64,000 nucleotides of DNA from CAWHNT01 sp963830775 (GTDB lineage: Bacteria; Pseudomonadota; Alphaproteobacteria; Geminicoccales; Geminicoccaceae). The notes beneath the pieces are model-generated. The model did not search any database, was not told the origin of the DNA, and worked only from the letters and a program-made list of their open reading frames with translations. Positions 9,243 through 17,260 of this stretch are shown here, piece after piece. The DNA is taken from the NCBI GenBank assembly GCA_963830775.1, contig CAWHNT010000032.1, forward strand, positions 372,001-436,000, given 5' to 3'. Position numbers and translations under genes: made by a program. Numbering within the stretch: position 1 is the first letter of the stretch; each line of letters begins with the position of its first letter.

Positions 9243-10258
9243 CGCGCGCGCGGGTCCAGGAGGCGGTAGAGGAGATCGGAGAGGACGTTGATGGCGACGA
9301 ACACGGTCCCGACGACCAGCGTGCCGCCCAGCACGGCGTCCATGTCGGCGTTGAGGAGCGAGTTGGTGATGTACTGGCCGAGGCCGGGCCAGGCGAAGAC
9401 GGTCTCGGTAAGGACGGAGCCTTCGAGGAGGTAGGCGTAGGAGAGGGCGATGACGGTGACGAGCGGCACCAGCGTGTTGCCCAGCGCATGGCGCCAGACC
9501 ACCCGCCATTCGGAGACACCCTTCACCCGGGCGGTCACGATGTATTCCTGGCGCAGCTCGTTCAGCATGAAGCTGCGGGTCATCCGGGCGATGTAGGCGA
9601 GGGAGAAATAGCCCAGGATCGCCGCCGGCAGGAGCAGGTGCGAGAAGGCGTTCCAGAACACCTCCATGTCGCCGGCGATCAGCGCATCGACCAGCAGCAC
9701 GCCCGTGACGGGGTCGACCAGATCGTCGTAGGCGACGTCCAGCCGGCCGGGCCCCGGCACCCAGCCGAGCTTGGCGTAGAAGACGAGGAGGCCCATCAGG
9801 CCCAGCCAGAAGACGGGGATCGAGTAGCCGAGCAGGCTCAGCACCCGCACGAGCTGGTCCGGCCAGCGCCCCTCCTGGGTTGCCGCCAGGACGCCCACCG
9901 GCACGCCGACCACGATCCCGATCAGGGTGGCCAGGGTCGCCAGCTCGAGCGTGGCCGGGAAGAAGCGGCGGATGTCCTCCAGCACCGGGCGGGCGGTGAG
10001 GACGGATTCGCCGAGGTCGCCGCTCGCGACGTCGCCGACATAGATGGCGAACTGATGCCACAGGGGCAGGTTGAGCCCCAGCTCCTCCTTCGTCCGCTCA
10101 TAGACCTCGGGCGGTGCCCGGTCGCCCACCGCCGCCAGCACGGGGTCGATCGGGACGACGCGACCGATGATGAAGGTGACGAGGAGGAGGCCGAACAGGG
10201 TGACGGCGATGGTGAGGAGGAGGCGCAGTGCGGCACGCAGGTAGCCCAGCGCCTCCAT
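9239..10258 (-). CDS. peptide-type ABC transporter permease (DppB/OppB-like)
   Basis: A 339-residue inner-membrane permease, the first of the pair. The N-terminal TM domain carries the OppB-type pattern FIIGRVVPIDPVLA and LGLNLPLWHQFAIYVGDVA, and the EAA loop is ARVKGVSEWRVVWRHALGN near residue 235. A periplasmic segment of about 40 residues (GWVPGPGRLDVAYDDLVDP) is somewhat longer than in the E. coli DppB. It lies 20 bases downstream of the binding-protein gene. The C-terminus LLYRLLDPRAR is the common ending of the family. Confidence 0.9.
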   Translation of the reverse strand: MEALGYLRAALRLLLTIAVTLFGLLLVTFIIGRVVPIDPVLAAVGDRAPPEVYERTKEELGLNLPLWHQFAIYVGDVASGDLGESVLTARPVLEDIRRFFPATLELATLATLIGIVVGVPVGVLAATQEGRWPDQLVRVLSLLGYSIPVFWLGLMGLLVFYAKLGWVPGPGRLDVAYDDLVDPVTGVLLVDALIAGDMEVFWNAFSHLLLPAAILGYFSLAYIARMTRSFMLNELRQEYIVTARVKGVSEWRVVWRHALGNTLVPLVTVIALSYAYLLEGSVLTETVFAWPGLGQYITNSLLNADMDAVLGGTLVVGTVFVAINVLSDLLYRLLDPRAR

Positions 10259-10278
10259 CCCCGGACCCTCGCCTGCGG

Positions 10279-11865
10279 CTACTTCTTGCCCTGCCAGTAC
10301 TTGTTGTCGTCGAAGCTCGGGCCCCAGACCATGCCGCTGACGTTCTTGCGCGAGGCGATCACCTCCACCTTCTGCGCCATGATCACGAAGGGCGAGGTCG
10401 CCAGCACCTTCTTCTGCAGCTCCTCGTAGGTCGCTACCCGCTTGCCTGCGTCACGCTCGAGCACGGCACCCGCCACCATCTTCGTGAGCTCATCGTCCTG
10501 CCAGGCATTGCGCCAGGCCAGCACGCCGCCCTTGCCCGTATCCGTGTTGTCCGTGTTGGTCACGAACCCGTCCGCGTTGGTGTGCGGGTCCTGATAGTCC
10601 GGGCCCCACTCGCCGAGATAGATGTCGTGGCTGCGCGCCCGGTACTTGGTCAGCGTCTGCTTGTTGTCGGCCGGAATGATCTCGACCTGCACGCCGGCCT
10701 CGCCCCAGCTCGCCTGGATGGCCTGCGCCATGTCCTTGCTGGGGCTGTTGTTGCGCACGTCCATCGTCACCTTGAAGCCGTCCGGCAGGCCGGCCTTCGT
10801 CAGCAGCTCCTTGGCCTTCGCCGGATCGAGCTTGTAGGGCACCTCCTTGCTGGCGCCCAGGAAACCTTCGGGCAGGATGGTCTGGTGCACCAGCGCCTGC
10901 CCCTGCATGATGTTGTCGACGATGCCGTCATAGTCGACCAGCCACTTCAGGGCCTCGCGCACCTCGGGCTTGGCCAGGTACTCGTTCTTCTGGTTCAGGC
11001 CCATGTACCACAAGGCACCCTTGGGCGACTTCTCGATCGTGATCTCCGGGTTCTGTGCTACCGCCTTCAGGTCCTCAGGCGTGAGCTTGCGGGCGATGTC
11101 GATATCGCCCTTCTCGAGCAGGAGGCGCTGCGTCCCCGTCTCCGGGATGTGGCGGACGATCACCCGCTTGAAGCCGGGGGCACCCTGCCAGTACTCGGCA
11201 TTGGCGTCGGCCGACCAGTTCTCGTTGGGCTTCCAGGAACGGAGCTTGAACGGGCCCGAGGCCGCCGAGTTGGTCTTGAGCCAAGCATAGCCCCAGTCGC
11301 CGCCGGTGGCATGCTCCTCGGCCACCTTGCTGTCGACCACCGAGGCGATACCCGAGGTCAGGCAGTAGAGGAGGAAGGTGGGTGCGTAGGGCTTGGCCAG
11401 GGTCAGGACGAGCGTGCGGTCGTCCGAGGCCTTGATCGTCTCCTTCATGTTGTCTGCTGTGAACCCGAACTGGGTCAGGATGAAGCCCGGCGACTTGTTG
11501 AGCGCCACGACCCGCTGCAGCGAGTATTCGACGTCCTTGGCGGTCAGCGGGTTGCCGGAGTGGAACTTGATCCCGTCCCTGATCTTGAAGGTGAACTGCT
11601 TGCCGTCGTCCGAGACGGTCCAGCTCTCGGCGACAAGCCCCTTGATGTCGGCCACGTTGTCGGCCGGATAGGTGATCAGCCGGTCGTAGAACTGGGCGAC
11701 CGCCTCCAGCCCCGAGAACTCGTAGGCCTCGGCCGGATCGAGGCTGATCATGTCGTCGATGAAGTCGGCCATGACCAGCACGTCCTTGGGCGTCTCCGCC
11801 CGGGCCGCGCCGATCCCCAATGCCATCACCGCCGCACCGACCCACAGCGCCAAGCGAGCGCCCAT
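10279..11865 (-). CDS. ABC transporter substrate-binding protein, family 5
   Basis: The periplasmic receptor of the importer, 528 residues. It has a classical signal peptide (MGARLALWVGAAVMALGIGA, cleaved after ARA) and the solute-binding family 5 core: GLVAESWTVSDDGKQFTFKI, GIKFHSGNPLTAKDV, and VREALKWLVDYDGIV. The ATG at 11865 follows GGAGGAAC with a short spacer. It is the first gene of the operon SBP-permease-permease-ATPase-ATPase. The ligand is not predictable with confidence; relatives bind peptides, opines or glutathione. Confidence 0.88.
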   Translation of the reverse strand: MGARLALWVGAAVMALGIGAARAETPKDVLVMADFIDDMISLDPAEAYEFSGLEAVAQFYDRLITYPADNVADIKGLVAESWTVSDDGKQFTFKIRDGIKFHSGNPLTAKDVEYSLQRVVALNKSPGFILTQFGFTADNMKETIKASDDRTLVLTLAKPYAPTFLLYCLTSGIASVVDSKVAEEHATGGDWGYAWLKTNSAASGPFKLRSWKPNENWSADANAEYWQGAPGFKRVIVRHIPETGTQRLLLEKGDIDIARKLTPEDLKAVAQNPEITIEKSPKGALWYMGLNQKNEYLAKPEVREALKWLVDYDGIVDNIMQGQALVHQTILPEGFLGASKEVPYKLDPAKAKELLTKAGLPDGFKVTMDVRNNSPSKDMAQAIQASWGEAGVQVEIIPADNKQTLTKYRARSHDIYLGEWGPDYQDPHTNADGFVTNTDNTDTGKGGVLAWRNAWQDDELTKMVAGAVLERDAGKRVATYEELQKKVLATSPFVIMAQKVEVIASRKNVSGMVWGPSFDDNKYWQGKK

Positions 11866-11890
11866 CCCTTGTTCCTCCCACCTCTGCCGG

Positions 11891-11911
11891 CCCCAGCCGA
11901 CGATGCTGGGG
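11891..11911. other. 7-bp inverted repeat in the leader of the binding-protein gene
   Basis: CCCCAGC and GCTGGGG pair perfectly around a seven-base loop. It lies 26 bases upstream of the binding-protein start codon, in the untranslated leader of the minus-strand operon, and also upstream of the plus-strand antitoxin gene. It could be an operator or an mRNA leader hairpin; nothing further can be read from it. Confidence 0.4.
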
Positions 11912-12041
11912 TGAGGCTGGACAGGGGGTGCGGGCGTTGTCAAGGCTCTGGCCTGCGGTGGGCACGATGGTGGCAACCTGCAAGGCGTATGCGCTCCGGC
12001 CAGAGAGGAGCTATTCTGGCGCGGTAAGATTGGAGGAGCCG

Positions 12042-12294
12042 ATGGCAGATGCAGCGCGCCAGTGGCCGATGAAGGACGCTCGTGCCAAGTTCAGCGAGCT
12101 CGTGGACAGGGCGCATGATGACGGCCCTCAGATTGTCACGCGCAACGGCAAGCCTACTGTCGTTGTGGTCTCGATTGAGGAATGGGATCGCAGGAAGCGT
12201 CTACGCGGGCGATTTGGTCGATTTCTTCGCTACCTCGCCTCTGCGGACAGAAGGTCTCGAAATTCCAGACCGCACCGAGCTCGCGGCGCGTTAA
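12042..12294 (+). CDS. Phd/YefM-type antitoxin, frameshifted
   Basis: A type II antitoxin of about 83 residues. The first frame gives the Phd/YefM DNA-binding half: QWPMKDARAKFSELVDRA, then PQIVTRNGKPTVVVVSIEEWDRRKR. After about 12205 the conserved C-terminal tail GDLVDFFATSPLRTEGLEIP, which wraps the toxin in this family, continues in the next frame. One extra or missing base restores it. GGAGGAG lies just upstream of the ATG. No Doc, RelE or VapC toxin gene follows; the next gene is convergent and shares the stop region. It is therefore an orphan in this window unless the toxin was lost. Confidence 0.7.
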
Positions 12295-12545
12295 AGCTTC
12301 CCCTGGGCAAATGCCTCACGAAGCACCTGCTCGACGCGGGCGTTGTAGCCCTTCCCAGTAGCTTTGATGCCTTCCACCACGTCGGCGGCGAGCCGAAATC
12401 CGACATGCACCTTCGGCCGCTCGATTATTGGCCGTACGCTGCAGTTCTTCCAGGCCTGATACTGCTCGGGGAACACCTCCTTGAAGGGACGAGCCTGCGC
12501 GAAGTCCTCCTTCACCCACTCAGGGTTGTCCTCGTTCTCGGTCAT
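12291..12545 (-). CDS. brnA: BrnA-family antitoxin
   Basis: An 84-residue antitoxin related to BrnA, which neutralises the ribonuclease toxin BrnT and represses the operon through a ribbon-helix-helix domain. The diagnostic C-terminal part reads RPKVHVGFRLAADVVEGIKATGKGYNARVEQVLREAF; in this family GYNARV is strongly conserved. The N-terminus MTENEDNPEW is the common BrnA start. Only the tail of a brnT gene precedes it (12520-12665), with the overlapping arrangement normally seen between brnT and brnA, so the antitoxin has outlived its toxin. Confidence 0.8.
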   Translation of the reverse strand: MTENEDNPEWVKEDFAQARPFKEVFPEQYQAWKNCSVRPIIERPKVHVGFRLAADVVEGIKATGKGYNARVEQVLREAFAQGKL

Positions 12546-12665
12546 ACTCTCTCCACTCCCTTCGATCCGCCTTACGCAGGGAGATCAGACCTTAGCGTTT
12601 GTCCGCGCATGGTGAACACCAACATGTACAGACGCTTGCCTTCTAATCCGGAATAGCAAGCGTCC
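12520..12665 (-). pseudogene. brnT: brnT toxin remnant, C-terminal part only
   Basis: Upstream of and overlapping brnA, two frames give the last third of a BrnT-type ribonuclease: GKRLYMLVFTMRGQTLR in one frame, then LISLRKADRREWREYD in the next (shift near 12580). BrnT proteins end with exactly this kind of beta-strand followed by ISxRxAxRRE. The N-terminal catalytic half is absent. The 5' end of the remnant runs into the last codons of the 3-hydroxybutyrate oligomer hydrolase gene, which suggests a deletion or rearrangement joined the two. The remnant's end overlaps the brnA start, as in intact operons. Confidence 0.65.
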
Positions 12666-14781
12666 TCCCATCGAACGTGATCCGGTCGCCAGGAGCTGGA
12701 TTTGGTGCTGGCGGGGGCACGTTGGCGGCCGTGATGGTCGTCGCCGCACTGCCGCGCGGGATGGTGCGGATCACCTGGCTCGGCGGCAGGAGGGGGCCCT
12801 TGTTGAGGCGGGCGTAGAGGAGGTCCAAGGCCTGGTTGAAGTAGACGTGGAGGGGGACCAGGCGGGCGGCGAGGTCGGGGAAGGCGTTGAAGGCGTCGAG
12901 GTGGTGGGCGTTGAGGACCTCCCAGTAGATGATCCGGCTCTGGCCGCCGTCGACGCGGCGGCTCAGCGCGTAGTAGGGGCGGGAGGTGTGGTTGGGGGCG
13001 AGCACGGCATCGTCGCGGCCGTGGACGATCACGGTCGGGATGCCGCCCAGCCTGCCGGTGGCGCGGACCTGCTCGGCTCCCTGGAGCACGCGCTCGAAGG
13101 CGGCGCGCTCGGCGCCGGCGAGGGCGGTGCGGGCGCTGGCATAGCCGGTGGCGCGTGAGCGCAGGCATAAGGCGCCGGTGACGTTCTGGTCCTGGCGGTT
13201 GAAGGTGGGGGAGACCGAGACGTCGTTGCGGGTGGCGCCGCCGACCGAGAGATCGTTGACGATCTGGACGCCGCCCGTGGGCGTGGGCGGGATGCCGTTG
13301 GCCAGGCCCCAGAGCTGGGCGTTCAGGTTGGCGGGAAGGGGTACCGGGTTGAAGGGCGAGACGGTGCTGGTGGCGGCGAAGGAGTAGCCGCAGAGATTGT
13401 CGAGGACGGAGGCGCGGGCGTAGGCATTGGCGTAAGTGACGCTGATGCTCTGCGGAACCTGGAACAGCCAGTGCGAGGGCTGGACGAAGTTCTGCTCGTG
13501 CAGGATGCCGTAATCGTTGATGGTCCGCTGGCTCTCCAGCGCCTGCTCGGGCAGGGTCGAGCTGGTGAGGAGGCCGGCGTCCTTCAGGGACTGGCAGGTG
13601 GCGGCGGCGAAGGGCTGGTTGGCCTGGAGGGCGGGACCGAGCACGGCGCCCGAGTAGCTCAGGCCGGCATTGGCGCAGCCCTGGAACAGGTTCACCAGGG
13701 TCGTGTAGTCGATCAGGAGGCGGCTGTGCGCTGCCAGCGGAGCCGCCTGGCCCTGCTGGATGACGAAGCGCTTCTCGTAGGCCGGGGTGACGTTGGGCTC
13801 GCTCACCACGATGCCGTCGAACATGCCCTTGGGCGCCTGCTCGGCGGCGCGCAGCGTGGCGCCGCCGCCGTTGGAGACGCTGGAGCCGATGACCAGCACG
13901 TTGTCGAAGCCGAAGCGCAGGCGGGGCTTGCCGAGGATGCGGCGCGGATACTCGACGTTGAGCGCCCAGAAGGCGAACTCGACCGAGGCGATGACGTGCT
14001 TGCCCCAGTCGCGCTCGGGATTGAGCTCGGAATGGGCGTGCTTCCAGGCCCAGCGGTTCGGGAACTGGTCGGTGAAGTTCTGGCGCTGGGGGTCGGTGAG
14101 GCGGGCGGTGAAGTTGGAGGCCTCGCCTGCCTCGTCGGCCGGTACGCGGCGGCCGTCGATCAGGGTGACGAGGTCGGCCTCAAGGTCGTGCGCGCCGGCG
14201 CCGGTACCCTTGTCGGTGTAGGCGACGGCACAGCCCTTCTTCAGGCCCCATTCGCCCGAGGTGGCGATGGCACCGTAGATGCCGCGGGAGCCGGAGGAGG
14301 GGCCGGTGACGATGCAGGCCTTGGCCGGATTGAAGCTGGCCGGGATCTGGACCAGCAGGGTGACGTTCTGCCGGCCGCCGCGGCCCTTGAAGTAGGCGAG
14401 GTATTCCTTGCCGGCGATCCGCTCGGGCCCGCCGCCCACGCCGGGCCCGTAGAGCACGCCGTAGCCGCCGGCCGCCGTGGTGTCGACGAGGCCGCGATAG
14501 TTGCTGTGGATCGCGAGCCGGCGCAGCTCGGCCTCGGTCGGGTGCAGGGGGTCGGCGACCGTGGGCGGCGCAGCCGAGCCGAGGCCGGCACGGCCGAGCC
14601 CCGCCGTGAGCAGGTCGTCGGTGCTGCCGTCGTAGCTCGTGACCTTCACCGGACCTGCGATGAAGGGCGGCACCGGGAAGGGGAAGTCCGCGTCCTGGGC
14701 CGGAGCCGGCCGGGCCGCCGCGGCGAGGCCGACAAGGGCGGCACTCAGCGAGACGGCGAGCTGCGATCGCATGCAGGGCAT
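12643..14781 (-). CDS. 3-hydroxybutyrate oligomer hydrolase family protein
   Basis: A 712-residue exported hydrolase. An N-terminal signal peptide (SQLAVSLSAALVGLAAAARP, cleavage near APAQ) precedes a large domain with the segments LAIHSNYRGLVDTTAAGGYG and IVTGPSSGSRGIYGAIATSG. The GPSSGSRG segment holds the candidate nucleophilic serine of this family, which cleaves D-3-hydroxybutyrate oligomers released from polyhydroxybutyrate. A later VIGSSVSNGGGATLRA stretch resembles a second nucleophile-elbow. Near the C-terminus VIVHGRDDAVLAP and a histidine in NAHHLDAF fit the acid and base of an alpha/beta-hydrolase triad. Starts at 14781 or 14772 are both possible. No PHB depolymerase or synthase gene is nearby. 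Confidence 0.8.
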   Translation of the reverse strand: MPCMRSQLAVSLSAALVGLAAAARPAPAQDADFPFPVPPFIAGPVKVTSYDGSTDDLLTAGLGRAGLGSAAPPTVADPLHPTEAELRRLAIHSNYRGLVDTTAAGGYGVLYGPGVGGGPERIAGKEYLAYFKGRGGRQNVTLLVQIPASFNPAKACIVTGPSSGSRGIYGAIATSGEWGLKKGCAVAYTDKGTGAGAHDLEADLVTLIDGRRVPADEAGEASNFTARLTDPQRQNFTDQFPNRWAWKHAHSELNPERDWGKHVIASVEFAFWALNVEYPRRILGKPRLRFGFDNVLVIGSSVSNGGGATLRAAEQAPKGMFDGIVVSEPNVTPAYEKRFVIQQGQAAPLAAHSRLLIDYTTLVNLFQGCANAGLSYSGAVLGPALQANQPFAAATCQSLKDAGLLTSSTLPEQALESQRTINDYGILHEQNFVQPSHWLFQVPQSISVTYANAYARASVLDNLCGYSFAATSTVSPFNPVPLPANLNAQLWGLANGIPPTPTGGVQIVNDLSVGGATRNDVSVSPTFNRQDQNVTGALCLRSRATGYASARTALAGAERAAFERVLQGAEQVRATGRLGGIPTVIVHGRDDAVLAPNHTSRPYYALSRRVDGGQSRIIYWEVLNAHHLDAFNAFPDLAARLVPLHVYFNQALDLLYARLNKGPLLPPSQVIRTIPRGSAATTITAANVPPPAPNPAPGDRITFDGRTLAIPD

Positions 14782-14862
14782 GAGGTCCCTCTCCTCCGGG
14801 GGCGCACCTCAGCCTCGAATGCATCAGAGTATGGCCGCTTGCCAACCGGCCCCGGCCCGGTT

Positions 14863-15845
14863 TCAGAGCGTGTGTGTCTCCCCGACCCGCAAGGTGAGGG
14901 CGCGGTCTTGCGCGTAGCCGGCGGCGGTGGCGGCGGCGCGGAAGCGGGCGGGCGGCTCCAGGATCGGCTCGTCGGTGAGGCGGATGGCGCCCCAGTGCAT
15001 GGCGCAGAGTGCCGTGGCGCCCAGGTCCTGGCCGAGCGCCACCGCCTGCTCGGGCGTGCAGTGCACGGCCCGCATCAGCGGCACCGGATCGTAGGCGCCG
15101 ATCGGGACCAGGGCGAGGTCGGGGCCGGCGTAGCGGGCACCGATCTCCTTGAAGACGGGGCCATAAGCCGTGTCGCCGGCGAAGTAGATGCTTCGATCCT
15201 GGCTCTCGGCCCGGAAACCGCACCAGAGCGCGAGGTTGCGGTCGGTGAGCGTGCGGCGGTTGAAGTGGATCGCCGGCACGGCCGTCACCTGCAGGCCGCC
15301 CAAGCGCCACCGCCTGCGTGCCAGCCGAGCTCGATCACGCGGCCGTATCCCAGATCGTCCAGGTAGCGGCGCATGCCGAGGCCGGTCACGATCGTGGCCT
15401 TTTCCTTGCCTGGAAGCGCTGCCAGGGCCGGCCGGTCGAGATGGTCGTAGTGCGCGTGCGAGAGGAGCACGACGTCGACCGGCGGCAGCTCGTGGGCGCG
15501 GAGGGCTGGCGGCGTGTGGCGGCGGGGGCCCAGACGGTAGCTGGGCGAGGCGTGGTCGGAGAGGAAAGGGTCGGTCAGGAGGGTGCGCCCGCCGAGGCGG
15601 ATCAGGAAGCAGGAATGGCCGAGCCACAGGATGCCGTCCTGCCGGCGCAGGGCCTCGAGCCCGCCCTGCACCTCGGCCCTGGGCAGGACGAGCTCGGGGG
15701 GCAGCCCCTCCCCTTGCGTGCGGCCGTCGCGGAAGCGGCGCCAGCTGAAGGCGGCCCAGTCGAGCCGGCTGCCGCCCGCGGGCGGGCTGCCGGGCGGGTT
15801 CTCGAAGCGGTGCCGGCGACCGGCGCCTTGTCTTGAAAGCGTCAT
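14863..15845 (-). CDS. MBL-fold metal-dependent hydrolase (NAPE-PLD/UlaG-like), frameshifted
   Basis: One gene of about 327 codons in two frames. The first frame carries DGILWLGHSCFLIRLGG, LLTDPFLSDHASP and the zinc motif VLLSHAHYDHLDRPAL (HxHxDH). After a shift near 15305 the second frame continues with LQVTAVPAIHFNRRTLTDRN, YFAGDTAYGPVFKEIG (third metal ligand Asp) and ALCAMHWGAIRLTDEP (last His). Proteins with this order are related to N-acylphosphatidylethanolamine phospholipase D; bacterial substrates are mostly unknown. The frame change joins GGG-A to LGGLQ and is probably one miscalled base. Confidence 0.75.
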
Positions 15846-15969
15846 CGGGATGGGCTAGCTCAGCTGCGGGGTGCGAGAAAGCTGATGCTCGGCGGCAGGA
15901 GGAAACGGTGCCTCGTCATCAACGCCCGGTCCACACCATAGCTGGCCTGTAAAAGGGAGGCCGGACGCC

Positions 15970-16527
15970 ATGCTGCCACTGAATGCCTGTCCGGCCCTGG
16001 TCCTGAACGCGGATTATCAACCGCTCAGCTATTTCCCGCTCTCCTTGTGGAATTGGCAGGAAGCGATCAAGGCCATCTTCCTCGACCGGGTGGCCGTGGT
16101 CTCGCATTACGAGCGCTCCATCCGCTCGCCCGGCTTCGAGCTGCGCCTGCCCTCGGTAGTGGCATTGAAGCAGTACATCCCGCAGGACCGCCGCCCACCC
16201 TTCACCCGGTTCAACGTCTTCCTGCGCGACAGGTTCTCCTGCCAGTACTGCCAGAAGCCGTTCCCGGCCAACGAGCTCACCTTCGACCACCTGGTGCCGC
16301 GCTCGCGCGGCGGGCGGACGGCCTGGACCAACATCCTCACCGCCTGCACCCGCTGCAACCTGCGCAAGGGCAACCGCCTGCCCGGCGAGTGCGGCATGCA
16401 CCCGATGACCAAGCCCTACATACCGAGCTCGCACCAGCTCCGGCACAACGGCCGCTCGTTCCCGCCCAACTACCTGCACCAGAGCTGGCGCGACTATCTC
16501 TACTGGGACGTCGAGCTCGATCCTTGA
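15970..16527 (+). CDS. HNH endonuclease
   Basis: A 185-residue protein conserved across Alphaproteobacteria. The N-terminal half (ALVLNADYQPLSYFPLSLWN, then AIFLDRVAVVSHYE) is family-specific. The C-terminal half is an HNH nuclease: Cys pairs CQYC and CTRC form the zinc site around FDHLVPRSRGG and the Asn of WTNILTAC. GGGAGG lies nine bases before the ATG. It stands alone between divergent neighbours. These proteins may act in DNA repair or mobile-element defence, but no role is shown here. Confidence 0.85.
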   Translation: MLPLNACPALVLNADYQPLSYFPLSLWNWQEAIKAIFLDRVAVVSHYERSIRSPGFELRLPSVVALKQYIPQDRRPPFTRFNVFLRDRFSCQYCQKPFPANELTFDHLVPRSRGGRTAWTNILTACTRCNLRKGNRLPGECGMHPMTKPYIPSSHQLRHNGRSFPPNYLHQSWRDYLYWDVELDP

Positions 16528-16549
16528 GGGCAGCAGCGTTGGCCGGAGA

Positions 16550-16951
16550 TCAAGCGAACGGGTTGCGGATCGTCACGCCCTGCGCCGTCTGGCCGTTTTG
16601 CAGATCCTCCGAGTAGAGCAAGCTGCAGCCGGTCAGGTTCGCCGCCGCGATAATCAGCCCGTCATAGATCGAGAAGCCGTAGCGTTCGGCTACGGCAAGC
16701 CCGAGATCGTGGGTCGCCTCGGAGATCGGCACGACAGCGCAAAGGGCGCGCACGGTTGCCAGGAAATCCCTGATCTCGGGCCATGGCATCGTGCATTTAC
16801 GCCGGGCCACGTTGGCGATCTCGTTCAGGACCTGGACGCTGACGGTGCCGCCACGATCGAGGAGTTCCTCGGCCCGGCGAGCCTTCGCCTGATCATCGGA
16901 CAGCAGATAGATCAGCACGTTGCTGTCGAAGAACGCCTCAGCCCCGCTCAT
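16550..16951 (-). CDS. PIN-domain ribonuclease toxin (VapC-like)
   Basis: A 133-residue PIN-domain protein, expected to be the ribonuclease toxin of a type II toxin-antitoxin pair. The acidic residues that bind the catalytic metal are in place: Asp9 (FFDSNVLIYLLS), Glu44 (VLNEIANV), Asp82 and Asp97 (SIYDGLIIAAA). The ATG at 16951 overlaps the end of the upstream antitoxin gene by 14 bases; an ORF extension further upstream is unlikely because it would run through the antitoxin. Confidence 0.85.
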   Translation of the reverse strand: MSGAEAFFDSNVLIYLLSDDQAKARRAEELLDRGGTVSVQVLNEIANVARRKCTMPWPEIRDFLATVRALCAVVPISEATHDLGLAVAERYGFSIYDGLIIAAANLTGCSLLYSEDLQNGQTAQGVTIRNPFA

Positions 16952-17171
16952 TCGCCTCAAGCCGGTCGAAGTGGAACCCGGCAGGCAGACGACCGCGGTA
17001 CTTGCGCAGGCGCTCAACGAGTTCCTTGCGGCTCAGGGCCCGCTCGACAGCGAAGGAACGCTCGCCTGCCACGTGGATCTCGATCTGGTCGCCCTCCCGC
17101 AGCCCAAGCGCCTCGACGACTGCGGCCGGGAGCCGGACCGCCAAGCTGTTGCCCCATCGCGCAACCTGCAT
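16938..17171 (-). CDS. AbrB/MazE-type antitoxin
   Basis: A 77-residue swapped-hairpin AbrB-family antitoxin: MQVARWGNSLAVRLPAAVVE, then LREGDQIEIHV, is the DNA-binding domain, and the C-terminal 35 residues (RKELVERLRKYRGRLPAGFHFDR) would bind the PIN toxin encoded just downstream. GAGGAC precedes the ATG. The perfect inverted repeat at 17184-17209 lies immediately upstream and is the probable autoregulatory operator. Confidence 0.85.
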   Translation of the reverse strand: MQVARWGNSLAVRLPAAVVEALGLREGDQIEIHVAGERSFAVERALSRKELVERLRKYRGRLPAGFHFDRLEANERG

Positions 17172-17183
17172 CGTGTCCTCGAT

Positions 17184-17209
17184 GATATACTTCTAAGGCG
17201 GAGTATATC
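17184..17209. promoter_or_regulatory. inverted-repeat operator of the AbrB/PIN toxin-antitoxin operon
   Basis: GATATACT and AGTATATC are perfect 8-bp inverted repeats separated by 10 bases, in AT-rich DNA that stands out from the surrounding GC-rich sequence. The site begins 13 bases upstream of the antitoxin ATG. On the minus strand the left copy contains TATACT, a good -10 hexamer. Antitoxins of this class repress their own operon by binding such repeats, so an operator overlapping the promoter is the natural reading. Confidence 0.7.
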
Positions 17210-17260
17210 TTAGGCGCGATCATCAAGTGCCGCAACGGACGCCTCGGCGGCGTACCTCCA

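Noticed and set aside
10228..12027. A 599-codon open frame on the plus strand over the peptide-binding protein gene
   Set aside because: Antisense to a complete, well-recognised binding protein; no ribosome-binding site or domain.
13471..15366. A 631-codon plus-strand open frame
   Set aside because: Antisense shadow of the 3-hydroxybutyrate oligomer hydrolase and MBL hydrolase genes.
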